64,000 nucleotides of DNA, from positions 3,560,563 through 3,624,562 of the forward strand of contig CM035356.1 in the NCBI GenBank assembly GCA_020137815.1, written 5' to 3'. Numbering within the stretch: position 1 is the stretch's first letter; every line of letters starts with the position of its first letter. The notes below the pieces were generated by a model. It ran no database searches. It had not been told where the DNA came from and saw nothing but the letters and a program-made list of their open reading frames with translations. This document shows, one piece after another, positions 24,664-37,334 of the stretch. The stretch comes from Hormiphora californensis (Eukaryota; Ctenophora; Tentaculata; Cydippida; Pleurobrachiidae). A program made the translations under genes and the position numbers.

Positions 24664-25592
24664 TATTACTTTTATAGTCCTAATGACCAACTTAATGTGT
24701 ATATAGTGATTGTGTAACCTGATTTATTTCGTCTATAAAGTTGAACCGGTCAACCCGGCCTTCCAAAAACAACAACTAATTCAACTTAAACGACGCAAAA
24801 CTTCAAGTTTCAAACTTGGCTTCTTTAGAGTTTCTACCTCGGCGTCGGCCCTCCCCCAAGGCACGCATTGCATGTGTCATGTGGGAGGGAAAACCCTTCT
24901 TCTACGACCTTCGTTTGATAATTTTCTCTTAGCTACCTAGATCTTGACCCAATCTGAGAATATCCGCTTTGGCATTGAGCGGTATCATCAATCATGATTC
25001 CATGAACCGAGTAAATTTTGATATATGATGAATGGTGATGAGATTGGAATGACATTCTCTTTATCTTAGCCCTTTTACAGTTGACACGACTTTTATTATA
25101 AGATCGAAATTTCGACTCTGATAATTTTTATGAAAACTACCGCCAAATCCAAACTGCAAACCGTAAGCTGCGGTTAATCACAATTTAATTTGCCCGCGTC
25201 GGTGCAGTGTCTCCCACTAACTTTTTTGTGGTGTTATTACCTTAAAAGGGCATGTATCGCTCAGTATTAAATCACGTCATGCACGTTGGCTCTCTTTTTT
25301 CCTGCTTGGGGGTACCGCCCATTTTATCTCTCCTAATATGGTCACGATACGGGGCAACCCCCAACCACAGGGGTGTTACAACTTTCATGGTATAAATGCC
25401 CCACAGGAGTTGCCATTTAGTAACTGCCTCATAAGTCATACTTAAGTTATATTTCTCTTGAACTTTAACATCCTTGTGCTTTGAACATTATTTAATCTTC
25501 AATAAATCATTCAATTCATCTCTTTTATTGAATTTTAAACTTATTGAAAGCATTCAGTTACTAAACCATTTACTTCCTATAGTTGAATTGCC

Positions 25593-26564
25593 ATGGCCTC
25601 CGGTATTGCTATCGATGCAGAGTGCAAGGGACTGTACGACAAGTTCCAGACCGGAGAGAAAGTCTTCAGGTGCATCGCCTTCCGAGTCTCCCCGGACATG
25701 AAGGTTAGTCTTCGTTAGAGGATACGTTCTCTTGTTGTCCACCATCTCCACCAAATCGATAGGGTGATTTCATGTTATCACGACATAGTAGTTGATTCAC
25801 ATTATTGTTTTCCTAAACGTTTTGATACCATCCTCCCTGTGTAAAACAGCTGAGCAGCAGCGTATAGATATATCCCTTTGAAGGGAACTACCCTACCAAT
25901 TTTAGTATAATCCCGATACCTGCTCATCGTATCATCCCCCCCCCCCCTCACCACCAACTAATCCCAACAACAGAGGGTTATTCCGGACGATGAGAAGTGG
26001 CAGATCAAGAAGGATACAAGTATCTGCCAGAGGGAGGACACCAAGAATGCTATGCAACTTCTGTGCAACCAGCTCGTTACCGGTAAGTACAACCAGGAGT
26101 TCTCCTATAAATCCTTTTTTTTCCCCATCAGAACCTATCCGAAACTAATTCCGTCGCTCATTTTCAGGAGACGACAAGTCAAACGCCCAGCCTCGATGGA
26201 TTATTTTTAACTTTGAGTTTGAGACTGCAATTGACAAGCGGTCTACAGACAAGTCTATCTTTATTAAGTGGTGCCCTGAGACCTCTACCATCAAGAACAG
26301 GATGGTGTTCACGACCTCGACAAAAGGACTCACCGACTATCTGAACGTGAGTGCTGACTCAATTTTAATTATGTTCATTTCAACTGTATCATACCTAGTT
26401 GTGATTGTGTGGCTCGCACCATCAGTGCGCTGTGATGTTTCGGTAGATCAAAGTTGTGACTAAAACTCCATTTCCCCCAGACGAGTGCAACTGCCATCCA
26501 AGCTGACTCGGTCGACGAAATTAAGGAGGTCCTTGGCAAGTTAGAGAATGGAAACATCAAATAA
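25593..26564 (+). CDS. ADF/cofilin, 4 exons
   Basis: Binds and severs actin filaments in the cytosol. Exons: 25593-25703, 25974-26082, 26168-26346, 26481-26564. They total 483 nt and 160 residues, with all phases closed. The start MASGIAID matches cofilins, including the Ser3 that LIM kinase phosphorylates to switch the protein off. The core has RWIIFNFEFET, and the actin-binding helix region has KWCPETSTIKNRMVFTTSTK. The C-terminal helix IQADSVDEIKEVLGKLE is typical. No domain other than ADF-H is present. Whether it is closer to ADF or cofilin needs a tree. An 8-bp C run near the exon 2 acceptor is the only odd feature. Confidence 0.93.
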
Positions 26565-28333
26565 GCTTCCCGTTTGAAGAAAATGAGAGAGAGAGATAGA
26601 GAGATACTGTCTCTGTGTGTGTGTGTGCGGCAACTCTCCCCCTATCTCGCCCTCTTGCCCAAATTATAATGTTAGGAGTGACCTGTATATCGCACCGTCA
26701 CGATGTCTTATATATATATCCAAGCTATGATAGCGCATATATTATATAACCACGATCTGTTCACTAGATATAATTCTCTCACTCTTTTTTAAAGTTTGTA
26801 CAATTACAATATATCTCTCAACGTGTTTGTGTGTGTGTGTGTGGGCAGCGAGAAAGGTGGGTGAACGCGCTTAGAGGCACCCAACAATCGTAGTGTTTTG
26901 ATTACTAATACTATATGCACTTTTCCAATATGTTTCACAAATTTGTTACTACTTAAAAAACACCGTCTTTTGTTGTTGTTTAAACGGCGGGAGGAGTTAA
27001 CTTCAGATAGTTCGATCTCATCGACTTTCCTGGTATATATTGTCTCTTCCTTCCTTTTTCCTCGTCTGTTTGAAGTTACCTCCTCCCATGGCACACGTTG
27101 AATTTTTCATACACGGAAACAGTGTCAAGCGACTCATGGCACACGGGAATGGGAGTACACTGCAATTTGATCAGTGTTTATCTACTCTCAACACAATTAC
27201 ACGAGGATACCTCCCATTGGGTGAGAGATAGGTCACGTGACATTCTCAAAGTGACACCTGACACCCCCTAGATAGCGGAGAGAGGGAGATAAGAAGGCAC
27301 TGCTTGCCTGGGCGATAGAGGGTTGAAGACGTGGCGTTATGTGTGGCTTCATGTACAAACCCTTTCTTTTTTGCCCACCTCATTCTCCCGGCTTACCATC
27401 CCCTCTCGCTATTTTTTCAATCTCACTGTCTCTCTCTCCCTATCTCTCTCGCTCACTCTCTCTCTGTCTCTCTCTCGCTCTTTCTCTCTCACTTTCTTTC
27501 TCTCTCTCTAATCACAAATGGTTATTGGTTGGTATATGTACGGTATTGTCGCTAAACAGCCAACCACACTGTCGACTCGACACGGTTATCATAATAATTG
27601 TGGTAAAGGCACGGAGGGAAATGGGGGAAATTTATTATCAGTACGTACCATTGATATTATAAAGGTTTTTGAGTAAACGGAAGTAATGAATACAGGCGGG
27701 AGGTATTTCGGATAGTTCCAAATGGCAGATCACATTATCCTGGGGAGTAGGATGGATTATCGACCAGAGGCAGATGACTGTGTAGTCTGAAATGAGTGAC
27801 ATGGATATAATATGTGTAGGAGCACGTGTAGCATCACCGATTAAAATAAATGAAAATACAGACACCTTTATTCTTCCCCTCTCCTCCCCTTTTCTCTCTC
27901 TCTCTCTCTCACTCTACCTTTCTCTCTATCTTTTTTATCTTCCTCTCTCCTTCTCCCTGCTTGCCTTGGTAATATGATAGAAAAGATAGAGAATAGGGTT
28001 GAAGACGTGGCATTATGTGGCTTCATGTCCGTGTACAACCCCCTCTCACTCTATCTCTCCCTCTTTCTCTCCCCATCCCTCTCTCTTTCTCTCCCCCTCC
28101 CTCTCCATATTTCTCTCTTGTGTGTAACATAAGTAGTATGTTACATTGAGGGATCTTCTAGAGCAGCTGGAGAGATGTCATCACTCAATAAGTCGCCTCC
28201 TTTTATCCTCCAATCCTTTCTTTCTTCCCCCTATTTTTTATATTTTCTTCCTTCCTAATCACAATACTGATTTAAATATTCAATGATTATTGTCCATCTT
28301 TCGATCGAGAGTTAAGAAATGTATCATGGCCTA

Positions 28334-28438
28334 TAATGGGAGGGGTGACATTTTGTACCATTCTATACCATTTTGTAACATGTAACGTGCACAAATAATG
28401 TACATGTTACAAAATGTTATGTCTCACCCCCTCCCCAA
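28334..28438. mobile_element. Hairpin MITE of about 100 bp
   Basis: The ends AATGGGAGGGGTGACATTTT and, inverted, TTGGGGAGGGGGTGAGACAT pair with small gaps. The inner part repeats TTTTGTAACATGTA in both arms. Confidence 0.6.
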
Positions 28439-28789
28439 TGTATGCAATACAATTTAAAATAGTTGGGCGTGGTTTTTCTCTACTCATACTTTCTCCATTC
28501 CTGTTTAAACTTCGAAGTTAAATTTTAAATATCTCTACCTTGCGTCACCTGTGTCTGACTGCATTATTGCCTAATAAGGCAATGAAAAACGACAACTAAC
28601 TATCAATGCCTGTAAAGTGTAAATAATAGCAGCTAATTGTCGACCGATACTTTTTATTATTTGGCCTGAAAATTAGTGATTTTATTGACGTGACAGCTCT
28701 TTTTGTCTCCTCTTTGATTACTCGGCCATTTTTTAATTATCGCTGTTTTTCAGCACAGCGAGAACTGAAATTACCATCAGATAATAACG

Positions 28790-28938
<149 letters not shown>

Positions 28939-29390
28939 CTCAGTCTCAGTCTCTCTATCAACACTCTCTGGCTACCCTTTCGGCAAATTTTATAACCATA
29001 TAAGGTAAAAAGCGAAGCTCCAGTCACATTTCTAATTGCATGACCAGCAATCATTATTGGAGTTGAAGGAGGGAGGTATAAAGATGACCGTATATGGTCA
29101 TATTCAGGCCTTTCCGGTAGGATAGTAAGTGGGTGAGAGAGAGAGAGAGACAGAGAGAAAAGAGGAGCATTTTCCTGCTGCCTTCCCCAAGATGCCAAAT
29201 AGAATTACACTCGGCCATACACACACAACTCCCCACTACTACGGAGACTATCATTGCTCTATTAAGTGAAACCTGAGCATCCTGGAATGCTACCTGAGAT
29301 GTGAGATACAGTGAACGAATCAAGAAAGGGGGGACAGTGAAGATATCGGGGGAAGGGGGATTGTGTAAGTTGAAAGTCAGGGATAGTTAA

Positions 29391-29515
29391 GGGGCGATTC
29401 AAAAAGGACGTCCAGGGATAGGGGGAGGTAGCCGATTTCGGACATCTCTGGACAGGGAGCAGGGAGGGAGGTAAAAAATGACCAAAAATCACGGACGTTC
29501 TTTTTGAATCGCCCC
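29391..29515. mobile_element. PIF/Harbinger-like MITE, TAA borders
   Basis: Inverted ends GGGGCGATTCAAAAAGGACG and GGGGCGATTCAAAAAGAACG are bordered on both sides by TAA, the 3-bp target duplication usual for PIF/Harbinger elements. It is 125 bp and noncoding. Confidence 0.7.
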
Positions 29516-30565
29516 TAACTGTTTCATCATCTTGAAAGTTAAATCGTAGCGAAAATAGAATCCTGACGAACATTTCCGCTGAATTGTCAGATTACCTCAA
29601 ACAGTTGCTAACAGTGCATTGATCACTTGACCACAACTCCCTGGGTGAATGATAGAGCCCCATTTCCGGGTGAACTGCTAAACTAAACATGTCTAAACAA
29701 ACATATGCCACTGCTACCCAGTGGTTTGCCCCATCGTGTCAGTGCACTGCAGAAGCTCAATTTCACATCCGACTTGGAGGGTTTGATGTAGCGCGCGGAC
29801 TTGTGATCCCTGTACAAAGCAAAAGAAAAATGCGGCGCAGCACGCACATTCTTCAAAATGAGAATGCCCAATCTCGTTCCTTTGTTCATCCGCCTCGCCA
29901 TCTCACTTCTTGACACGTCTAGTATAGAATTGTACACACATATTATCACTCAACTCATTTGGTTTTTGTGGAAAAACACAAAATTCATCAAATACAAAAT
30001 CTGAATCAGAAAAAAAAGACTCACTCACTCTACAAATCGGGGGAAAAACAAACAAAAAAGATCCTGTACATGTCAAAATAATCAACCTCAATATGCCGAT
30101 GTCAGGGGGAAAAAAACGTCTCTCGATTTCTACTGAATACTGAACCTCTTCTCCATTCCAGTGCTGTTTCGAATGAATTCCATTGGGTCCCCTAGCTTGT
30201 CAGTACCTAATGTGAGATAGAAGGTGGTAGATTTATGTAATAAAACAATAAATAATTAATAATTGCCGGCTAGCTGATCAATTTCAATAAATGCCTGTTC
30301 AAATTGTGGCAGGCCGTGCTTGTTGAACTAAAAGCAGACATGTGTATTGAGAGCGCAGCGCAGCACACGCCTACCACTGCATGCTTTATGTTACAGTGAG
30401 CTGTAAGAAAATCGCTCCCTACCTGCTGTTTGATTGGATGTGTTGTTGAAGTTGCTAGGAGAGTTGAAACAGTTCTCTTTCAGCGCCTGAGGGAAAGAGA
30501 AGGTTATTAACCACAATCAATAACCCAGAAGGCATGTCGTCATAGTGATTACGGATCATGATAGA

Positions 30566-31544
30566 CTATCGCCGTACGGTAAACACTGTCTGTCTGTCTG
30601 GCGGTAACATAGCGGTATAAAATACCTTGGGAGATTCCGTGGTCCTCGCAGAAACGGGCCTCTTTTTCTTGTGGGGGAGGTTCTCTGTCCTCTCGCGGAT
30701 TTTCTCTTCCCTCCTTCGATGATGTTTCTCCTCTCTTCTGAGCTGTTCTTCCCTTTTGAGCTGCAGAACTTTAGCCTGAACTTTGGCCTTCTCCAAAACC
30801 AATTGGTTGTAATTTCGCACCTTGTTGACTTTCTCCGACTGAGTTTGTTCACGAATCTTTGAAACCTGCTCCAACCGGGCATCACTCTGAAAGTAAAGAA
30901 TACACTGTATTATATTGTATTACTATACAGTATACAGTTTAGATTAAAAAAGGCCTCGGGTACCCGCGGGTTGGGAACGTTGCGCCATTTCAATCTCCTC
31001 ACCTGAGCGAGGGTACGTTGGGCAGCAAGAGTACGGGAAGCCTCGAATAAAGCTAGACGGCCTACACTTCTGCGGTGTGATAGATTTGCCAACCGATCTT
31101 TCAGGAAGTTATTTCTTCGTTCTTCGACGGCGTTCTTTTTCTCAAGAATTTCATCCATGGAGACCTTCTCCTTGTTAAGGTTGATGGGCTGAAAATAGAG
31201 ATAGTTGTGCCATGGTCAAAAATGTTGACGAGGCGTCCAGACAATTAAACTACCTGAAGTCTACGGGGGAGTACAGTTCGTCTTGCATTCTCATCTTGCA
31301 GAACAAAAGCTGCACCTCCTTTAGTTTTTACAAGAGAACTATCCATAGCCGAAGATTTGGTGCAGACAACGTACGACGACAAACTCACAGTCGGGGAAGT
31401 GAGTTGAACCGTGGTCGCCGTCGCTAAGGGTACTGCTCCTTCACAAACATTTTTCCGCGCACGCCATGCTGATTTCCCGTTCGGCGGTTTGTCATTCCTA
31501 CCGGCGGCGCGCAAAGTGTGACAGACACTGTCACAGTTACACAC
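30566..31544 (-). CDS. Stathmin-like coiled-coil protein, 3 exons
   Basis: Exons on the minus strand: 31254-31544, 31003-31188, 30566-30886. They give 798 nt and 265 residues, all in phase 0. The start MCNCDSVC has clustered cysteines that could be palmitoylated, as in neuronal stathmins. GGAAFVLQDE, then SMDEILEKKNAVEERRNNFL, resembles the stathmin pattern of an AFELIL-like motif followed by an AAEERR helix. A long charged helix follows, ending in REEQLRREEKHHRRREEKIR and a basic tail. It shares two blocks with the neighbouring gene at 32383-37334: SDARLEQVSKIRE versus SEARIHHVSKNRD, and the REEQLRREE block. The blocks are in opposite order. Tubulin binding is inferred only from weak similarity. 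The start could be further downstream (MDSSLVKTK). Confidence 0.65.
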
Positions 31545-31930
31545 TCATTCATTTTCTTTGCAATAACCACAGAATTGTCAGAAAGTAGGAACATTCTTTG
31601 TTTGTTGTTGTTTATTAGTTAAGTGAGAGGTGCAAATATATCCAGTGTATTGTGATTCATATCAGTGACGATTGTTACTGTAGACTTTGACGGATAGAGA
31701 AAGAGAGATTGATCGATATAGCGAGCGGGAGAAAGTGACAGAGAGAACGATACTTGATAGATAGAGTGAGGGAGAGAACATGCACCTTCTCACATATATT
31801 CCCATGCATTCGAATTGCGTTTCCCTTGTGCTCTCCTAGCTCAGTCCATTATAAGTACAATCTAGCATGCAAAGCTGTTAAAATAGATCATCCTTTCCCC
31901 AGCTGATCTCAGTTCTCACTAGTCACAATC

Positions 31931-31961
<31 letters not shown>

Positions 31962-32382
31962 TCCTCTCTCTCTAGTGCATACTCCGCCTAGCAACCCACA
32001 ACTGACACAAATATCGTGGTCGCAGCAAGTACTTGTTGACGTAGTAGCCAGAATGAGTAGTTCGAATAATTTAAACAGCAAAAGACGTAAATTTGTGAAA
32101 CTAGTTTAGAAAATTCCTACACAATAATAAAAAACACTGATCTGTCACACACGCGGACAGGGTTCGGGCACATACACTAATAACAGATGGTTCTCAGATT
32201 CCAGCTCCGACGAAAATTGTTTCTTTATAGCGCTTCAGAACGCACCGACAGATTTTACAATATTTACAGACAGTTCCATACAAATATTTAACACCCAGAA
32301 CATTTCGAGGCATATATCCCTCTCGACACAATGCTGATACATCAAAAATACAATCTCTGATTCTTGAAACTTCAGATAGAGT
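31545..32382. other. Spacer between two stathmin-like genes
   Basis: No exon is seen. It has GA-rich patches at about 31690-31780 and a CT run at about 31930-31975. It should hold the promoter of the gene on its left and the 3' untranslated region of the gene on its right, both minus strand. Confidence 0.55.
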
Positions 32383-35300
32383 TTATCCAAAAAACTCGTC
32401 ATCACTGACTCCGCCACATGCAACGATGGGTCCTGCAGTTGTCTCGTTTGGTCTTATGAAGTCCATCTTATCGTAAATCTTCTTCAACTCATCACTGTCC
32501 TCCCATGACTCAGCGCCTGAAAATTACAGAAAAATTGTTATCAAGAATGAAGAATTCACATTTAATTGTTTGTTTAATTGTTTGTTTGATTGTTTGTTTA
32601 ATTGTTTGAAAGACTGATAGAACATCTGTAATGATAACCGATAACATGTTCTCGCAGAGATTACAGTGTATATATATCGAGGTATTCTATTCCATTTAGG
32701 ACTTTAGAAGGAGCTGACCCCGGTGCTCTAGAGACAAGATGGAGGGAGGGGGGGGGGACAAGTAGTACGCACCATTCTTACCCTCACTGCGGTTATATTC
32801 CGCGTCATTTTCCATTTCGTTCCTCCATTTTGCATTCAAGCTGTTTTCGTGTACATCCTGAGGGAGTTAAAGGTTTGGAAAAATACTAAGACATTCTAAG
32901 GTGATATGTAATATATATCAGCGATATGCAGCAGAGAGAAAGAAGGAAGGAAATTATGCAAGTATTTCAGGCGGGTTCTAAATATTCTCAATATTGCCTA
33001 GAGGTGTAATTACTGAATCTTGAGATACCAAGGCAACGGGACAAACACAACATACCTCCGCTATCTTAGCATTATGCACCTTCACTTTCTGGACCTTACT
33101 CCTTAGAGCTCGGTCACGGTTTTTAGAGACGTGATGTATCCTAGCCTCACTCTGTGGGAAGGAGAGAAATATTAGAAATAACAAAATGGTAATGACATCA
33201 CATGATGTAATGAGGGTTGAAAACAAAGTGGTAACTGAGTGGTAACAGAGTGGTAACAGAGTGATAACAAAACTGACCTGTGCAAATATTTTCTGGGCTT
33301 GCTGGAATTGTTTTCGTTCCACACTTAGTTTCTTTTCCTTGATCTTTTTGTGGGACAATTTCTCCGTTTTTTCTTTTAGTTTATCCTCCCTTCTCCGGTG
33401 ATGTTCCTCCTCTCGTCTCAGCTGCTCCTCTCTCGTCATCATTCGACACCTTCTCCCGTCACCCAGGGGCTGTAATGGGATACAATCGTGATACAATACA
33501 GACAAAACATGAGGGCTGTATCATAGAAGCGGAGCATTAGATAAAGAAGATGGTTTACCTTGAGTCTTCGAGGTGGGTTACTGCATAGTGCGGGAGTTCC
33601 TTCTACTGTAAATGCTGCTCCATTCTTATTCGCCTTGAACCGCTCCTCTGAAAAAGGAAATTATTGATATCAGTCGAACCTGTTACACACCAGTTACACC
33701 AGCGTCCCCCTGATATCAGGGGGACGCTCCCTGATATCAGGGCACGGCGCGTTCCTGCATGCCCGGCCATCATGTGCAGATGGTTCTGTGGGAACCATGT
33801 GACACTGCTGCGCGTGACGTAAATTGTATGGAAAGTGGAGCTAACGCGCACGTCAGCACTCACTTGCTTGCCGACCTTGGCAACTGCGGTGCTTGGGAAC
33901 TGATGCCTGGGAATCTCTAACTGGTGCCTTAATTTTTATGTGTGTCAAGAAAAGTTGGAACTGGCCACTGCCTACCGTAGATTTGAGACTGTGACCTTCA
34001 AACTAATCTCAACAATATCAGGGTGTGAACTGCATGTCGTGTTTGCTAGTCGCGAGCGCGCTCGCGAGACAAGCAAACACGTCAAGGTTCATTAACAAGC
34101 ATGCTGCTCAGTCATTTTAGATTTAATACACAATGTAAGGATACCATGTAATAGGTGAGACTCTTGCCGTCACCCTCGTTCAAGTCCCGTGAAAAACGGA
34201 GCAGTACACGCAAACTGATGCCCATTTTCCTCGCGTGACCCCGATTCAGCAGTTTGAGACACCAACTCTTTAGGGGGCCATATCTCAGGAACCAGACAAG
34301 ATAGGAAAAATCGCCGTCTAACGAGGCGTACAGTTTTTAATCTAGTTTACCACTGTACCGGCCGTTTCACTCTCCGACCTAAAACAAAAATCGCAACCCC
34401 ACAAAACTTCAAAATAATGAAATTCGCATCTCGCATGTCGTGTTGCATGTCGTGTTGCATGTCGTGTCATGTTATTGACGCGCTCGCGTTCAACTCTCAC
34501 ACAGCAGCTGCAGAACATGGCGGGAAACATCGAGGAGTAGAGAGAGGGTCGGTGCCGAATCAAATATTTCTTGATCTTGATCTACTCCATCTCTCAGCTA
34601 TCCTACCCCTCATCAACTCGATCTCTCAGCTACCCTACCCCTCATCTACTCCATCTTTCAGCTACCCTACCCCTCATCTACTCCATCTTTCAGCTACCCA
34701 ACCCCTTATCTAGTCCATCTCTCAGCTACCCTACTCCTCATCTACTCCATCTCTCAGCTTCCCTATTAGGGAAGCATAGAGATGGAAACGATTAGGGGTA
34801 GGGAATCCCTATCCATAATCGTTTCCATCTCTATGCTTCCCTAGCCCTCATCAACTCCATCTTTCAGCTACCCTACCCCTAATCTAGTCCATCTCTCCGC
34901 TACTCTACTCCTCATCTACTCCATCTCTCAGCTACCCTACCTCCCATTTACTCCATCTCTCAGCTACCCTACCTCCCATTTACTCCATCTCTCAGCTTCC
35001 CTACCTCCCATTTACTCCATCTCTCAGCTTACCTACCTCCCATTTACTCCATATCTCAGCTTCCCTACCTGCCATTTACTCCATCGCTTACCTTCCCTAC
35101 CTCCCATTTACTCCATCTCTCAGCTTCCCTACCTCCCATTCACTCCATCTCTCAGCTTCCCTACCTCCCATTTACTCCATCTCTCAGCTTCCCTACCTCC
35201 CATTTACTCCATCTCTCAGCTACCCTACCTCCCATTTACTTCATCTCTCAGCTTCCCTACCTCCCATTTACTCCATCTCTCAGCTTCCCTACCTCCCATT

Positions 35301-37334
35301 TACTCCATCGCTTACCTTCCCTACCTCCCATTTACTCCATCTCTCAGCTACCCTACCTCCCATTTACTTCATCTCTCAGCTTCCCTACCTCCCATTTACT
35401 CCATCTCTCAGCTTCCCTACCTCCCATTTACTCCATCGCTTACCTTCCCTACCTCCCATTTACTCCATCTCTCAGCTTCCCTACCTCCCATTTACTCCAT
35501 CTCTTACCTTCCCTACCTCTCATTTACTCCATTTCTCAGCTTCCGTACCCCTCATTTACTCCATCTCTCAGCTTCCCTACCTCCCATTTACTCCATCTCT
35601 CAGCTTCCTTACCTCCCATTTACTCCATCTCTCATTTATCCCCTGAGAGATGGAGTAAATGGGAGGTAGGGAAGCTGAGAGATGGAGTAAATGGGAGGTA
35701 GGAAAGCTGAGAGATGGAGTAAATGGGTGGTAGGGTAGCTGAGAGATGGAGTAAATGGCAGGTAGGGAAGCTGAGGGATGGAGTAAATGGCAGGTAGGGA
35801 AGCTGAGAGATGGAGTAAATGGGAGGTAGGGTAGCTGAGAAATGGAGTAAATGGGAGGTAGGGAAGCTGAGAGATGGAGTAAATGGGAGGTAGGGAAGCT
35901 GAGAGATGGAGTAAATGGGAAGTAGGGAAGCTGAGAGATGGAGTAAATGGGAGGTAGGGAAGCTGAGAGATGGAGTAAATGGGAGGTAGGGTAGCTGAGA
36001 GATGGAGTGAATGGGAGGTAGGGTAGCTGAGAGATGGAGTAAATGGGAGGTAGGGAAGCTGAGAGATGGAGTAAATGGGAGGTAGGGTATCTGAGAGATG
36101 GAGTAAATGGCAGGTAGGGAAGCTGAGATATGGAGTAAATGGGAGGTAGGTAAGCTGAGAGATGGAGTAAATGGGAGGTAGGGAAGCTGAGAGATGGAAA
36201 CGATTATGGATAGGGATTCCCCTAATCGTTTCCATCTCTATGCTTCCCTAATAGGGAAGCTGAGAGATGGAGTAGATGAGGAGTAGGGTAGCTGAGAGAT
36301 GGACTAGATAAGGGGTTGGGTAGCTGAAAGATGGAGTAGATGAGGGGTAGGGTAGCTGAGAGATCGAGTTGATGAGGGGTAGGATAGCTGAGAGATGGAG
36401 TAGATCAAGATCAAGAAATATTTGATTCGGCACCGACCCTCTCTCTACTCCTCGATGTTTCCCGCATGTTCTGCAGCTGCTGTGTGAGAGTTGAACGCGA
36501 GCGCGTCAATAACATGACACGACATGCAACACGACATGCGAGATGCGAATTTCATTATTTTGAAGTTTTGTGGGGTTGCGATTTTTGTTTTAGGTCGGAG
36601 AGTGAAACGGCCGGTACAGTGGTAAACTAGATTAAAAACTGTACGCCTCGTTAGACGGCGATTTTTCCTATCTTGTCTGGTTCCTGAGATATGGCCCCCT
36701 AAAGAGTTGGTGTCTCAAACTGCTGAATCGGGGTCACGCGAGGAAAATGGGCATCAGTTTGCGTGTACTGCTCCGTTTTTCACGGGACTTGAACGAGGGT
36801 GACGGCAAGAGTCTCACCTATTACATGGTATCCTTACATTGTGTATTAAATCTAAAATGACTGAGCAGCATGCTTGTTAATGAACCTTGACGTGTTTGCT
36901 TGTCTCGCGAGCGCGCTCGCGACTAGCAAACACGACATGCAGTTCACACCCTGAATATAAAAACTTTATTTCCCGATTCCCGTTCGATAAAACAATGTTT
37001 CTCTAACCTGTTCCAAAGATATCCGTGTTATCGGAGTTTGTAACAGATGCCTTAGTTGAGGTCGGGATGGCGGGCAGTGGATTGGCATCCCAAGTTTTAA
37101 CGAAAGCCATTTCTCTTTCTTCCTCCTGCGAGTCTCCCATTTCTGATCCATCAGAATTCTGACAGGGAGGGACAGAAATTGAGCGTTAAATATAATCTTG
37201 TAGACAAAATATTTTAACAAAGAACTAAAAGGGATCATTGTATTTTAGACAAAAATTGAAATTAAACAGGTTACATCACTTACCAGTCTGATTGGTATAA
37301 TAGCATCGGTGTTTTTAGAACTGTTACAACCCAT
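32383..37334 (-). CDS. Acylated stathmin-domain-like protein, 7 exons
   Basis: Exons: 37284-37334, 37008-37158, 33559-33647, 33278-33469, 33056-33151, 32782-32857, 32383-32516. They total 789 nt and 262 residues, with all phases closed. The N-terminus MGCNSSK fits N-myristoylation plus palmitoylation, so membrane anchoring is likely. Residues about 77-84 read GAAFTVEG, then PRRLK and a highly charged helix (REEQLRREEEHHRRREDKLK, residues about 110-129), continuing to SEARIHHVSKNRDRALRSKV. The C-terminus is acidic (SWEDSDELKK, DDEFFG). An MGC start plus a stathmin-like helix recalls STMND1-type proteins. The assignment is by pattern only. Intron 2 (33648-37007) is almost filled by the giant palindrome at 34019-36953. 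Confidence 0.7.
34019..36953. mobile_element. 2.9-kb nested giant palindrome
   Basis: The outer ends read CAGGGTGTGAACTGCATGTC inward and are flanked by AATAT on both sides, a possible 5-bp target duplication. The outer arms 34019-34560 and 36414-36953 are near-identical unique sequence. Inside them, a 32-bp minisatellite runs in one orientation to about 35640 and in the other from about 35643. Each arm also carries its own smaller palindrome (34760-34845 and 36186-36262) and the 18-bp perfect palindrome TCGCGAGCGCGCTCGCGA (34050-34067 and its mirror). No transposase is encoded. Confidence 0.85.
34561..36413. repeat. 32-bp minisatellite, two inverted arrays
   Basis: Unit: TCCATCTCTCAGCTTCCCTA followed by CCTCCCATTTAC. 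The left array is about 1.08 kb, the right about 0.77 kb, and they meet head to head near 35641. Variants (ACCC for TCCC, CGCTTACC for CTCAGC) are scattered, and the arrays differ in copy number. It is translatable on the minus strand as a repetitive Ser/Pro/Tyr peptide, which is not a gene. Confidence 0.95.

Noticed and set aside
35636-36235. 199-residue Ser/Pro/Tyr repeat protein
   Set aside because: It is a direct translation of the 32-bp minisatellite. The period is not a multiple of three, and open frames depend on copy variants.
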